Source of the DNA: Pseudomonadota bacterium
GTDB taxonomy: Bacteria; Pseudomonadota; Gammaproteobacteria; Burkholderiales; Burkholderiaceae_C
Length of the DNA stretch: 64,000 nucleotides
Assembly: GCA_021841865.1 (NCBI GenBank)
Contig: JAKCDM010000001.1
Span: forward strand, 29,752 to 93,751
Direction: 5' to 3'
In this document: piece after piece, positions 46,561-55,841 of the stretch
How positions within the stretch are numbered: position 1 is the first letter of the stretch
How the letters are laid out: every line of letters starts with the position of its first letter
The notes under the pieces: model-generated
Told to the model about the DNA's origin: nothing
The model's input: only the letters and a program-made list of their open reading frames with translations
Database searches by the model: none
Position numbers and translations under genes: made by a program

Positions 46561-47475
46561 ATGCGTAGCTCCGCCCGCTCCCCCGATACGGCCCCCACCA
46601 CGGCCTGGCGTGCTGCCGCATGCATGGGCGCACGCAGGGGCAGGCACGCCGTGGCTCTGCTGTTGGGCGGCTGTGCGGCCTGCCTGGCGCTGAGCGCGCA
46701 GGTCCGCGCCGACGGCGCCCCCAGCGATCCACTGCCGCCTTGCGAGCTCGACGCCAACGCAGTCTGGGATTACGTCATGGAGCACAGAGGGCTGGGCATC
46801 AGCGATTCGATGGTGCCGGCCAAGCGCTACTTCGTGCCCGACGTGTATCCCCTGATGACGCGATTCGAGATGGGCCTGTGTCGGGTGCCTTGCGCCGGCT
46901 TTCGCGACAACTGGCAGCCGAACTATGGCACCGTCTGGGGAGAATGTCGCTGGAAGCCCCATGACTGGGCCAGCACCATACGGTTCTTCGGCGGCTGCAG
47001 CCAGGATCTGCACGACATCCAGGAGCGCCTTCAGGTCGACGGCAGCGTCAGCGCGCGCGACTCGCGCGACCCGCAGGCGCTGTGGTTTCGCGTCGTCACG
47101 GTGCAGGAGCCCGCGGTGGCCACCGGAAGCGCTTGCGCGATGCCCTGCACCAGCACGCTCAGCGGCGACGGGCTGTGCACCTGGCAGCCCCTCGACTGGG
47201 GCAACACCCTGGGCTTCGCTCCCGGCCAGGCCGGCAGCTGCACCACGGACTACCAGCAGATGCTCGACCAGATCGATGCCTACACTGCGATGCTCGTGCC
47301 CAACGCGGGGCCCGCGAACGGCACCGCGCACTGGGTCGACGGCCTGCGCGGCGCACCCAGCGTGGCCGGCGGCCAGTGCGAGGCCAGCTGCACCAGCCCT
47401 GGCAGCGCGCCGGGCAGCTGCAGCTGGCAGCCCGGAAACTGGGGCGACACCATCCGCTACCGCGACGCACCCTGA
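46561..47475 (+). CDS. Secreted protein with three four-cysteine W-W modules (paralogue B)
   Basis: A 304-residue exported protein, paralogue of the one at 44477. After a signal region (HAVALLLGGCAACLALSAQV) come three modules starting at Cys61, Cys146 and Cys227 (numbered from ATG 46561): CxxD, 42 residues, C-x3-C, 17 or 9 residues, C-x-W-x4-W. Endings are HDWASTIRF, LDWGNTLGF and GNWGDTIRY. The long spacer is again in repeat 1 and inter-repeat distances (16 and 20) equal those of paralogue A, so the whole three-repeat gene was duplicated. Function unknown. ATG 46624 would give a more compact signal peptide. Convergent with a 2OG dioxygenase gene by 22 bp. Confidence 0.8.
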   Translation: MRSSARSPDTAPTTAWRAAACMGARRGRHAVALLLGGCAACLALSAQVRADGAPSDPLPPCELDANAVWDYVMEHRGLGISDSMVPAKRYFVPDVYPLMTRFEMGLCRVPCAGFRDNWQPNYGTVWGECRWKPHDWASTIRFFGGCSQDLHDIQERLQVDGSVSARDSRDPQALWFRVVTVQEPAVATGSACAMPCTSTLSGDGLCTWQPLDWGNTLGFAPGQAGSCTTDYQQMLDQIDAYTAMLVPNAGPANGTAHWVDGLRGAPSVAGGQCEASCTSPGSAPGSCSWQPGNWGDTIRYRDAP

Positions 47476-47497
47476 CGCCGCTGCGAGCGCAAGGCGT

Positions 47498-48316
47498 TCA
47501 AGCCTGAGGCGGATCGAGAAATCCGTCGGCACGCCAGGTCAGCACCAGGGTGTCCCGGCAACCCCTTTCCACGTCGCTGGCGGGAAGAATCGGCGTGGTT
47601 TCGTGAATCACCCTCGTGTCGTCCATCAGCAGCACGCTCCACGGCTGTTCCAGTGTGAAACGCACGCCACGCGCACCCTGCAGTTCGAACACACGGCTTT
47701 CCCCACCGCGGATGCCGCGGCGCTGCGCAAGCAGCACGGCGACGAAATCCACACCGTCGCGATGCGCGCCCTCGGGCGTCGGTCGGCCGATGCCGTCGGC
47801 CGTGTCGATGCGAAACTGGTGCGCCTCGACGAACCAGCGAGGCTGCGCGCGCACACCGCGAAACAGCTCGCCCAGGCCCTGCAGCAAGGCCTTCCAGCAT
47901 GGCAGCGCGCACAGGCGCTCATCCAGCGGCTCCAGCCAGCGCACCAGGCCGCCGTGCAGCGCGTTGTAGGTCAGCGGCTGGTAATGCGCGCGGTGCGCGA
48001 CCTGGCGCAGGCCGGCCGACGCAGCGTCGAACTCGTGCACGAAACTGCCGTGCCGCCTGCGACGGTAGCGACCGCCGTCCTTCAGGTACGGGTCGGCGGG
48101 AAGTTCCTCCCACAGCGGCTGCGCCGCGGCGCAGTCGGACGCGGAAATTCCGCAAAGCTCGCCGAGCTGGCTCGGCCGCAGCAGCGCGAAACCCTGCTCG
48201 CGCATGCGCAGCCGCAGCGCGTCCCGCAGACCGCTGCCCGGCGTGGCCGCTTCGGGCCCGAAAGCGGGGCCGAAATCGAAGCCCGGCGTGGCCGCTGCCG
48301 GCGTCTCAGCGGCCAT
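47498..48316 (-). CDS. 2OG-Fe(II) dioxygenase family protein
   Basis: A 272-residue protein resembling the 2OG-Fe dioxygenase family that includes L-isoleucine 4-hydroxylase (PF10014). EGAHRDGVDFVAVLL near residue 170 gives the HxD iron ligands; the distal His is probably in DDTRVIHETTPI near 235, and Arg in GCRDTLVLTWR near 255 would bind 2-oxoglutarate. QPLTYNALHGGLVRWLEP is a family block. Free amino acids are known substrates of relatives; the substrate here is unknown. ATG 48316 overlaps the glnS stop region by 11 bp, so it is co-translated with glnS. Confidence 0.8.
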   Translation of the reverse strand: MAAETPAAATPGFDFGPAFGPEAATPGSGLRDALRLRMREQGFALLRPSQLGELCGISASDCAAAQPLWEELPADPYLKDGGRYRRRRHGSFVHEFDAASAGLRQVAHRAHYQPLTYNALHGGLVRWLEPLDERLCALPCWKALLQGLGELFRGVRAQPRWFVEAHQFRIDTADGIGRPTPEGAHRDGVDFVAVLLAQRRGIRGGESRVFELQGARGVRFTLEQPWSVLLMDDTRVIHETTPILPASDVERGCRDTLVLTWRADGFLDPPQA

Positions 48317-50078
48317 CGCGCAGGCCCGTGGTGCGGTTGAACACCAGGCGCTCGCCGGCATGGTCGCGGGCGTCGGCGACAAAGTAGCCGTGACGCTCGA
48401 ACTGGAAGGAGCTGCCGGCAGCGGCGTGCGCCAGCGACGGCTCGACCCAGGCCTGCGCCACGCGCAGGCTGCGGGGGTTGAGCGCCTGCAGGAAATCGCC
48501 CCCGCCGGCATCCGGCTGATCCTGCAGGAACAGGCGGTCGTACAGGCGCACCTCGGCGGGCTTGCCGTCGGCCGCGCCGACCCAGGTCACGACACCCTTG
48601 ACCTTCACTGCCGCCGCGCCGGGTGTTCCGCTCCGGGTATCGGGAACGACGCGCGCGTGCACCTCGCGCACGCTGCCATCGGGGTTGCTCTCGGCGCCGG
48701 TGCACTCGATCACGTAGCCGTACTTCAGTCGCACACGTCCGCCCGGGTACAGACGAAAAAAGCCCTTCGGCGGATCAAGGGCGAAATCGTCGCGCTCGAT
48801 CCACACCTTCGGGCCGAGCAGGAACTGACGCTGCCCGCGCTCGGGCTGGTGCGGATGCACCGGGGCCTGGCATGGCTCCAGGTGGCCGGCGCCGAACAGC
48901 TCGTCCCAGTTGGTCAGCAGCAGCGGCACCGGATCGAGCACGGCCATCGCGCGCGCCGCCACCGGGTCGAGGTCGTCGCGCAGCGCGCCTTCGAGCACCG
49001 AGTAGTCGATCCACGAATCCGACTTGCTCACGCCGATTCGATCGGCGAACAGGCGGATCGCCCCGGGCGTGTAGCCACGCCGGCGCAGCCCGGCGATCGT
49101 CGGCAGGCGCGGATCGTCCCAGCCGGCCACGTGGCCCTCGTCGACCAGCTGCGCCAGCTTGCGCTTGCTGGTCAGCACGCTGGACAGGTTCAGGCGCGCG
49201 AATTCGTACTGGCGCGGCAACGGGCGCTCGAGCAGGCCGAGTTCGGCCAGATGCTGCAGCAGCCAGTCGTAGAACGGGCGCTGGTCCTCGAACTCCAGGG
49301 TGCAGATGCTGTGGGTGATGCGCTCCAGCGCGTCCTCGATGGGATGCGCGAAGGTGTACATGGGGTAGATGCACCACTTGTCGCCGGTGCGGTGGTGGTG
49401 CGCGAAGCGAATGCGATACAGCGCCGGATCGCGCAGGTTCAGGTTGGGCGAGGCCATGTCGACGCGCGCTCGCAGCACCATGGACCCCTCGGCATGCTCG
49501 CCGGCGCGCATCTGCTCGAAGCGCCGCAGGCTCTCGGCGGCCGGGCGGTCGCGCCACGGGCTGTTCACGCCGGGCTGGGTCAGCGTGCCACGGTTGCGCC
49601 GCATGTCCTCCGGGCTCTGTTCGTCGACATAGGCCAGCCCCGCGTCGATCAGCGAACACGCGGCGCGCCACATGAAGTCGAAGTAGTCGCTGGCGAAGTA
49701 TTCGTGGCTGACTCCCCCGGACACCCAGTCGAAACCAAGCCAGCGCACGGCATCGCGAATGGCCTCGACGTACTCCTGGTCTTCCTTCTCGGGATTGGTG
49801 TCGTCCAGGCGCAGATGGCATACGCCACCGTAGTCGGCGGCCAGGCCGAAGTTCAGGCAGATGCTCTTGGCATGCCCGATATGCAGGTATCCGTTGGGCT
49901 CAGGCGGAAACCGGGTGCGGATTCGCGCGCTGTCGAGCGGCGCCTGCGCGAGTTGCCGCGCATCACCCGGCGTGCCGGCGAAATGCCGGCCCTCCAGGGC
50001 TTGCGAGGCGAGGTCCGCCTCGATGATCTGGCGCAGGAAATGGGAAGGCTTGGACGGTGCGGTTTCCGGTGTCGGCAT
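48306..50078 (-). CDS. glnS: Glutaminyl-tRNA synthetase
   Basis: A 590-residue class I aminoacyl-tRNA synthetase charging tRNA-Gln. [17 protein letters not shown] near residue 60 holds the HIGH motif, [16 protein letters not shown] is the GlnRS signature, and [12 protein letters not shown] near 283 is the KMSKS-like loop. The C-terminal anticodon-binding barrels contain [15 protein letters not shown]. Direct charging with GlnRS is typical of beta- and gammaproteobacteria. Start ATG 50078; the track extension of 173 codons has no family match. It forms a two-gene operon with the overlapping 2OG dioxygenase. Confidence 0.96.
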   Translation of the reverse strand: MPTPETAPSKPSHFLRQIIEADLASQALEGRHFAGTPGDARQLAQAPLDSARIRTRFPPEPNGYLHIGHAKSICLNFGLAADYGGVCHLRLDDTNPEKEDQEYVEAIRDAVRWLGFDWVSGGVSHEYFASDYFDFMWRAACSLIDAGLAYVDEQSPEDMRRNRGTLTQPGVNSPWRDRPAAESLRRFEQMRAGEHAEGSMVLRARVDMASPNLNLRDPALYRIRFAHHHRTGDKWCIYPMYTFAHPIEDALERITHSICTLEFEDQRPFYDWLLQHLAELGLLERPLPRQYEFARLNLSSVLTSKRKLAQLVDEGHVAGWDDPRLPTIAGLRRRGYTPGAIRLFADRIGVSKSDSWIDYSVLEGALRDDLDPVAARAMAVLDPVPLLLTNWDELFGAGHLEPCQAPVHPHQPERGQRQFLLGPKVWIERDDFALDPPKGFFRLYPGGRVRLKYGYVIECTGAESNPDGSVREVHARVVPDTRSGTPGAAAVKVKGVVTWVGAADGKPAEVRLYDRLFLQDQPDAGGGDFLQALNPRSLRVAQAWVEPSLAHAAAGSSFQFERHGYFVADARDHAGERLVFNRTTGLRDGR

Positions 50079-50370
50079 GGCTCGAGGACTGGGCGGCGCA
50101 AGCCCCGGCGGCGCAGGCACGCGCCGCGCGGGAAAACTCCTATTGTCCGCCAAGCCTGCCCGCTTGCGCCACGCCCGCGCGCGCGCGCCGGACACGCCCC
50201 CGTCGCCGAGGCGGCTTCGATGGGCCGGCGGCGGCACCGTAGAATGGCAGCCCGCGCAGCCCGCCCCGGCGGTGCGCGATGCCTTGAGCGCTCGCGCCGC
50301 GGCGCCAACCCGATCCGTCTCACCCCGAACACCCACCGATGGCGCCGAGCGGCGCCGGGAGCGAACAGCT

Positions 50371-51093
50371 ATGGCCGGCCATTCCAAATGGGCCAACATC
50401 CAGCACCGCAAGGGCCGCCAGGACGAAAAGCGCGGCAAGGTCTGGACCAAGATCATCCGTGAAGTCACGGTCGCCGCCAAGCTCGGCGGCGGCGACGCCA
50501 ACGCCAACCCGAGGCTGCGCCTGGCGCTGGACCGCGCGCGCGAGGCCAACATGCCGGCCGACAACCTCAAGCGCGCGATCGACCGCGGCACCGGCAACCT
50601 CGAAGGGGCCCACTACGAGGAGATCCGCTACGAGGGCTACGGCCCGGGCGGAGTGGCGATGATCATCGACTGCATGACCGACAACCGCGTACGCACCGTG
50701 GCCGAGGTGCGCCACGCGCTGTCCAAGTACGGCGGCAACCTGGGCACCGAGGGCTCGGTGGCCTTCCAGTTCCGCCATTGCGGACAGTTCCTGCTGGCCC
50801 CGGGCACGCCCGAGGACAAGGTGATGGAAGCCGCGCTGGAAAGCGGCGCCGACGACGTCGCCACGCTCGACGACGGGTCCATCGAGGTGCTTTGCGAACC
50901 CGCCGATTTCGAGGCCGTGGGCGCGGGCCTGCAGGCCGCCGGGCTCAAGCCCGAGTTCGCCGAGCTGGGCATGAAGCCCAGCGTCGAGGTGGAACTGGCA
51001 GGAGCCGACGCCGAGCGCATGCAAAAACTGGTCGACGCCCTCGAGGACCTCGACGACGTGCAGCGCGTCGACCACAACGCCATCCTGCCCTGA
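50371..51093 (+). CDS. yebC: YebC/TACO1-family protein
   Basis: A 240-residue YebC/PmpR family protein starting [21 protein letters not shown], the hallmark of the family, with [20 protein letters not shown] and GSVAFQF as further conserved blocks. Members act in transcription control and, as shown for TACO1 and some YebC proteins, in relieving ribosome stalling on proline-rich stretches. CGGGAG precedes ATG 50371 by about nine bases. purD follows after 24 bp on the same strand. Confidence 0.95.
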   Translation: MAGHSKWANIQHRKGRQDEKRGKVWTKIIREVTVAAKLGGGDANANPRLRLALDRAREANMPADNLKRAIDRGTGNLEGAHYEEIRYEGYGPGGVAMIIDCMTDNRVRTVAEVRHALSKYGGNLGTEGSVAFQFRHCGQFLLAPGTPEDKVMEAALESGADDVATLDDGSIEVLCEPADFEAVGAGLQAAGLKPEFAELGMKPSVEVELAGADAERMQKLVDALEDLDDVQRVDHNAILP

Positions 51094-51117
51094 GCCGCGG
51101 CGCTCCCATTGCCCATC

Positions 51118-52398
51118 ATGAAAATCCTGGTTATCGGCTCCGGTGGTCGCGAACATGCGCTGGCGTGGAAGCTGGCGCAATCGCCTCGTGTGAAAAGGGT
51201 GTTCGTCGCCCCGGGCAACGGCGGCACGGCCACTTCGCCGCGCCTGGAGAACCTGCCCGTCACCGACATCGAGCGCCTGGCCGACTTCTGCGTGGCCGAG
51301 GACATCCACCTCACCGTGGTCGGCCCCGAGGCCCCGCTGGCGGCCGGCGTGGTCGACCATTTCCGCATGCGCAAGCTGCGCATCTTCGGGCCCACGCGCG
51401 CGGCCGCGCGCCTGGAAAGCTCCAAGGCCTACGCCAAGGAGTTCATGCAGCGACACGGCATCCCGACCGCCGGGCACCGCACCTTCACCGACCCCGCGGC
51501 GGCGCACGCGTACATCGACGAGCGCGCCTGCGCGCTGGTGGTCAAGGCCGACGGGCTGGCCGCCGGCAAGGGCGTGGTGGTCGCCGCCACGCCCGAGCAG
51601 GCGCACGCCGCGGTCGACGACATGCTCGAGCGCAACGTGTACGGCGTGCAGCATGGCGACGACGGCGCGCGCGTGGTCATCGAGGACTTCCTCGAAGGCG
51701 AGGAAGCCAGTTTCATCGTGCTGGTCAACGGCAACCAGGTGCTGCCGCTGGCCTCCAGCCAGGACCACAAGCGACTGCGCGACGGCGACCAGGGCCCCAA
51801 CACCGGCGGCATGGGGGCCTACTCGCCGGCTCCGGTGGTCACTCCCGAAGTGCACGCCAGGGTCATGCGCGAGATCATCGTGCCCACCGTGCAGGGCATG
51901 GCCGCCGACGGCCACCCCTACAGCGGCTTCCTGTACGCCGGACTGATGATCGACCGCCAGGGCCATGCGCGCACGCTGGAATTCAACTGCCGGCTCGGCG
52001 ACCCCGAGACCCAGCCCATCCTGATGCGCCTGAAAAGCGACCTCGTTCACGTGCTCGACGCGGCCATCGACTCGCGACTCGACGGGCTCGAACTGCAATG
52101 GGACCGGCGCACCGCGCTGGCCGTGGTCATGGCCGCGCCCGGCTACCCGGAGGCGCCCGAGCTCGGCGGCGAGATCCAGGGCATCCCGGAGCCCGCCGAG
52201 GACCTGCAGACCTTCCATGCCGGCACCCGGCTGGACGGCAGCGTGCTGCGCACATCCGGCGGACGCGTGCTGGCGGTGACCGCGCTGGGAGATTCGCTGC
52301 GCATGGCGCAGGCCCGCGCCTACAGCGGCGTGCGCCAGATCCGATTCGAGGGCATGCAGTTCCGCCAGGACATCGGCTGGCGGGCCCTCAAGCGCTGA
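51118..52398 (+). CDS. purD: Phosphoribosylamine-glycine ligase
   Basis: A 426-residue GAR synthetase, second step of purine synthesis, joining glycine to phosphoribosylamine with ATP. MKILVIGSGGREHALAWKL is the N-domain start, GPEAPLAAGVVDHF follows, VVKADGLAAGKGVVVA near residue 143 is the ATP-grasp core, and GGMGAYSPAPVV near 232 and LEFNCRLGDPETQPI near 288 are family signatures. ATG 51118 chosen over the track's TTG three codons earlier. No strong ribosome site; probably coupled with yebC. Confidence 0.97.
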   Translation: MKILVIGSGGREHALAWKLAQSPRVKRVFVAPGNGGTATSPRLENLPVTDIERLADFCVAEDIHLTVVGPEAPLAAGVVDHFRMRKLRIFGPTRAAARLESSKAYAKEFMQRHGIPTAGHRTFTDPAAAHAYIDERACALVVKADGLAAGKGVVVAATPEQAHAAVDDMLERNVYGVQHGDDGARVVIEDFLEGEEASFIVLVNGNQVLPLASSQDHKRLRDGDQGPNTGGMGAYSPAPVVTPEVHARVMREIIVPTVQGMAADGHPYSGFLYAGLMIDRQGHARTLEFNCRLGDPETQPILMRLKSDLVHVLDAAIDSRLDGLELQWDRRTALAVVMAAPGYPEAPELGGEIQGIPEPAEDLQTFHAGTRLDGSVLRTSGGRVLAVTALGDSLRMAQARAYSGVRQIRFEGMQFRQDIGWRALKR

Positions 52399-52423
52399 GC
52401 CCGGGCTTGCGGGCCGCGCCGGC

Positions 52424-53692
52424 TCACACCACGCCGTCGCGGCGCAGGCGCTCGATGGCGGCGGTGTCGAGACCCAGCTCGGCGAGCACCTGTTCGGTGT
52501 GCGCGCCCAGCGCCGGGCCCAGCCAGCGCGTGGCGCCCGGAGTGCGCTCCAGCCTCGGCACCACCCCGGGCAGGTCGACCGGAGTGCCGTCGTCGAGCTG
52601 GTGACGCTCGATCATGCCGCGCGCGCGGAACTGCTCGTCGCCGCAGATGTCGGCAATGCTGTAGATGCGGCTGGCCGGCACGGCGGCCGCGCGCATCGCC
52701 AGCACCACCTCGGCGGCATCGCGCCGGCCCACCCAGTCCTGGATCGCCTGGTCGATCTCGGCCGCGGCGCGGATGCGCCCGGGGTTGCGCGCCAGGTCCT
52801 CGCGCAAGGCCATGTCGTCGCGCCCGATGGCTCGCATCAGGCGCGCGAAGATGGCGTCTCCGTTGCCCGAGATCTGCACCCATTCGCCGCCCGCGCTGCG
52901 ATAGACGTTGGACGGCACGATGCCGGCGATGGAGCTGCCGCAGCGCTCGCGCACCGTGCCGCCCACGCTGTACTCCATCAGCGTGCTTTCCATCATGTTG
53001 AACACGGCCTCGGTCAGCGCGACGTCGACCACCTGGCCCTGGCCGCCGCTCGCACCGTCGAAGCGCCCGCCGGTGGCGTCGCGATGTCGCAGCGCGACCA
53101 GCGCGCCCATCGCTGCGTGCAGCGCGGCGATCGAGTCGCCCAGCGACAGATTGGCGCGCATCGGCGGATGCGCCGGGTCGCCGGTGACGTAGCGCATGCC
53201 GCCCATCGACTCGGCGATTGCGCCGAAGCCCGGCTGCGAGCGCAGCGGCCCGCTCTGCCCGAAGCCCGAGATACGCACCATGACCAGCGACGGATTGACC
53301 TCGCGCAGCTGCTCCCAGCCCAGGCCGAGCTTCTCGAGCGCGCCCGGGCGCATGTTCTCGACCAGCACGTCGCACGAGCGCACCAGGCGCAGCACGATGT
53401 CGCGTCCGGCGTCGGACTTGAGGTCCAGCGTGATGCAGCGCTTGTTGCGCGCCTGCGCGGCCCACCACAGCGAGGTTCCGCGGTGCAGCTGGCGCCATGT
53501 GCGCAGCGGATCTCCGCCGGGCTCGCCATCGCGCGCCGGCGGCTCGACCTTGATCACGTCGGCGCCGAACTCGCCCAGCAGGCGCGTGGCGAACGGCCCG
53601 GCGATCAGGCTGCCGAGCTCGAGCACGCGCAGATCGCGCAGCGCACCCGGCGAGGCGGGCTCGGAGGTGGGGTTCATCGTGGGATCGGGCAT
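52424..53692 (-). CDS. Class III CoA-transferase (CaiB/BaiF family)
   Basis: A 422-residue CaiB/BaiF CoA-transferase moving CoA between carboxylic acids. LRVLELGSLIAGPFATRLLGEFGADVIKVEPP is the N-terminal signature; VLVENMRPGALEKLGLGW near residue 108 carries the catalytic-Asp-equivalent region (here VENMRPG, so the usual Asp is earlier or replaced), and VQISGNGDAIFARL is typical. Substrate unknown; succinyl-CoA to mesaconate/citramalate or carnitine-type acids are examples in the family. ATG 53692 or 53677 may be the start; neither has a clear ribosome site. Convergent with purD by 25 bp. Confidence 0.85.
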   Translation of the reverse strand: MPDPTMNPTSEPASPGALRDLRVLELGSLIAGPFATRLLGEFGADVIKVEPPARDGEPGGDPLRTWRQLHRGTSLWWAAQARNKRCITLDLKSDAGRDIVLRLVRSCDVLVENMRPGALEKLGLGWEQLREVNPSLVMVRISGFGQSGPLRSQPGFGAIAESMGGMRYVTGDPAHPPMRANLSLGDSIAALHAAMGALVALRHRDATGGRFDGASGGQGQVVDVALTEAVFNMMESTLMEYSVGGTVRERCGSSIAGIVPSNVYRSAGGEWVQISGNGDAIFARLMRAIGRDDMALREDLARNPGRIRAAAEIDQAIQDWVGRRDAAEVVLAMRAAAVPASRIYSIADICGDEQFRARGMIERHQLDDGTPVDLPGVVPRLERTPGATRWLGPALGAHTEQVLAELGLDTAAIERLRRDGVV

Positions 53693-53771
53693 GCCGGCAT
53701 TGCACCACACCCCGGACCGCAGCGCGTTGGCGAGCAGCCTCGCCGCGAAGGGCAGCGGCCACGCCGGGCGC

Positions 53772-53800
53772 AAAAAAACCCGGGGGTCGCCCCCCGGGTC
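53772..53800 (-). terminator. Intrinsic terminator of the symporter operon
   Basis: A perfect 9-bp stem ACCCGGGGG/CCCCCGGGT with a 4-base loop is followed on the minus strand by a run of seven T (plus-strand A at 53773-53779, the innermost of which pairs in the stem). It lies 24 bp past the symporter stop. Confidence 0.92.
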
Positions 53801-53816
53801 GCGCGTGACGGACGGC

Positions 53817-53843
53817 GAGGCCGTCAGCCGGCGTAGTCGGCCG
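53817..53843. repeat. 27-bp direct repeat, copy 1 (inside the symporter 3' end)
   Basis: Covers the last codons (ADYAG), the stop and a few bases beyond of the symporter gene. The same 27 bases, GAGGCCGTCAGCCGGCGTAG onward, recur exactly at 55801-55827. Confidence 0.9.
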
Positions 53844-55365
53844 CGGTGGTCGCGTCCTGGTCGTTGGCCATGCCCAGCACGCGGATCAACACCGTGGCGA
53901 CGACCGCCACCACGATGTTCAGGATCACCGCGTACAACCCGATGTACGCCGGGATCACCTGCCCCGCGATATGCAGCGCGTACGCCGACTTGTGGAAGCC
54001 GCTCAGCGACGCCGCCCACACCCCCCATGCCAGCCCGGCCGCCCAGCCCAGCAGCAGCGCCTTGGGGTCGAACCAGCGGGTGTAGATGCCCGAGACGATC
54101 GCCGGCAGGGTCTGCAGCACCAGGATGCCGCCCAGCAGCTGCAGCTGGATGGCGTAGGTCAGCGGCAGGAACACGATGAACAGCAGCGCGCCGAACTTGA
54201 CCACCAGCGACACCAGCTTGGCCATGTCGGTTTCCTGGCTGACCGAGCATTGCGGGTTGATGAACGCCTTGTAGATGTTGCGCGTGAACAGGTTGGCCGC
54301 GGCGATCGACATGATGGCCGCCGGCACCAGCGCGCCGATGGCCACGGCGGCGAAGCCCACGCCGACGAACCACGACGGGAAGTAGTGCAGCAGCAGCCCA
54401 GGCATCGCGAACTGCGGGCCATACTGCTTGAAGTACGGCGCCAGGTCGGGGAACTTGTTGATGCCGCCGGCGTAGGCCATGTAGCCCAGCAGGGAGATCA
54501 GCCCGAGCATCAGCGAGTAGGCCGGCAGCCAGACCCAGTTGCGCCGCAGCGTGTTGGGCCCCTTGGCGGCCAGCACCGCGGTGGTCGCATGGGGGTACAG
54601 CATCAGCGCCAACGCCGAGCCGAAGGCCAGCGTGGCGTAGAAGGACTGCAGGCCCCAGTTGCCGTCCTTGACCGGCGGCAGCAGCAGGTGGGCCTTCGGG
54701 ATGTGCGCGAAGATCGCACCCATGCCGCCCAGCTTCGCCGGCAGCACGACGACCATCGCGATCACCGTGATGTAGACCAGCAGGTCCTTGACCACCGCGA
54801 TCGATGCCGGCGCGCGCAAGCCGCTGGTGTAGGTGAACGCGGCCAGGATCACGAAGGCGATGATCAGCGGCAGGTCGCCGACCAGGCCATGCCCGGCCGG
54901 GAAGCCCAGGCCGCCGATGACCACCTGGATGCCGACCAGCTGCAGCGCGATGTACGGCATGGTGGCGACGATGCCGGTGACCGCGATGGCCAGCGCCAGA
55001 ATCGGACTGCCGTAGCGTCCGGCGACGAAGTCGGACGCGGTGATGTAGTTGTGCTTGTGCGCGACGACCCACAGCCTTGGCAGCAGCGCGAACACCAGCG
55101 GATAGACGACGACCGTGTACGGCACCGCGAAGAAGCCCAGCGCGCCTGCGCCGAACACCAGCGCGGGAACCGCGACGAAGGTGTAGGCGGTATACAGGTC
55201 GCCGCCGATCAGGAACCAGGTGATCCAGCTGCCGAAGCGCCGTCCGCCGAGGCCCCACTCGTGCAGGTGGCTCATGTCGCCCTTGCGCCAATGCGCGGAC
55301 ACGAAGCCCAGCACCGTGATGAGCAGGAACAGGAAAACGAAAACCGAGGTGGCAACGATGTTCAT
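53824..55365 (-). CDS. Sodium:solute symporter (monocarboxylate-type, MctP-like)
   Basis: A 513-residue transporter of the sodium:solute symporter family with about 13 helices, importing organic acids such as lactate, pyruvate or acetate. WGLGGRRFGSWITWFLIGGDLYTAYTF is the first-helix region, NYITASDFVAGRYGS the family hallmark, and FPSWFVGVGFAAVAIGALVPAAIMSIAAANLFTRNIYK contains the sodium-site helix. A short DUF3311 partner is encoded 4 bp upstream, as usual for MctP-type systems. A 3' intrinsic terminator follows. The substrate is inferred from the family. Confidence 0.9.
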   Translation of the reverse strand: MNIVATSVFVFLFLLITVLGFVSAHWRKGDMSHLHEWGLGGRRFGSWITWFLIGGDLYTAYTFVAVPALVFGAGALGFFAVPYTVVVYPLVFALLPRLWVVAHKHNYITASDFVAGRYGSPILALAIAVTGIVATMPYIALQLVGIQVVIGGLGFPAGHGLVGDLPLIIAFVILAAFTYTSGLRAPASIAVVKDLLVYITVIAMVVVLPAKLGGMGAIFAHIPKAHLLLPPVKDGNWGLQSFYATLAFGSALALMLYPHATTAVLAAKGPNTLRRNWVWLPAYSLMLGLISLLGYMAYAGGINKFPDLAPYFKQYGPQFAMPGLLLHYFPSWFVGVGFAAVAIGALVPAAIMSIAAANLFTRNIYKAFINPQCSVSQETDMAKLVSLVVKFGALLFIVFLPLTYAIQLQLLGGILVLQTLPAIVSGIYTRWFDPKALLLGWAAGLAWGVWAASLSGFHKSAYALHIAGQVIPAYIGLYAVILNIVVAVVATVLIRVLGMANDQDATTAADYAG

Positions 55366-55369
55366 CGCA

Positions 55370-55588
55370 TCAATCTCCGCTTCCCGACGACACCATCTTG
55401 TAGACGATGCCGATGAACAGGCTCGACAGCGGCACCCACAGCAGCTGCCACCAGTAGAAGAACGGCATGCCGAACAGCTCGGGCTGATCGGTGTTGAACC
55501 AGGGCACGGCAAGTACGGCCACGCAGGGGATCGCCAGCAGGATGACTGCCAGCGGGCCCAGCTTGCGTGCCGGAGCACGATCGGACAT
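55370..55588 (-). CDS. DUF3311 small membrane protein
   Basis: A 72-residue protein with two membrane helices (LAVILLAIPCVAVLAVPWF and WQLLWVPLSSLFIGIVYKMV), matching DUF3311. Such proteins are nearly always encoded next to MctP/sodium:solute symporters and are thought to be accessory subunits. GGAG lies eight bases before the ATG, and its stop lies 4 bp from the symporter start, so translation is coupled. Confidence 0.9.
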   Translation of the reverse strand: MSDRAPARKLGPLAVILLAIPCVAVLAVPWFNTDQPELFGMPFFYWWQLLWVPLSSLFIGIVYKMVSSGSGD

Positions 55589-55744
55589 GAGGGCTTCTCC
55601 GAGAAGGGTGGAAATCGATGTCGGGGGCCACGAACCGCGGCCTTCAGGGCTGCGGCATCTGGCCAGCTGCCCGCCCGGGGTACGGAAGGGGCCGGATTAT
55701 TGCGCAAAATGTAGCTTCCGGTTGCGTGATTCGCCAATCCAGAG

Positions 55745-55827
55745 CAACCCCTATGCACCAAGCGAGGGCCGCCCCTCCCGGGCTGCGCGTGGCGGCGGAC
55801 GAGGCCGTCAGCCGGCGTAGTCGGCCG
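55745..55827 (-). pseudogene. Decayed copy of the symporter 3' end and terminator
   Basis: Read on the minus strand, 55801-55827 encodes ADYAG then stop, identical over 27 bp to the live symporter end at 53817-53843. The bases beyond keep a weaker likeness to the live terminator (GCCCGGGAGGGGCGGCCCTC in place of the perfect stem). Nothing of the rest of the gene is left. This suggests a former tandem copy of the symporter operon lost by deletion. It now lies just past the hrpA stop. Confidence 0.6.
55801..55827. repeat. 27-bp direct repeat, copy 2
   Basis: Exact copy of 53817-53843 in the same orientation, 1984 bp away, so the two repeats bracket the whole symporter-DUF3311 unit. Confidence 0.9.
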
Positions 55828-55841
55828 ACATCAATTTCTCG

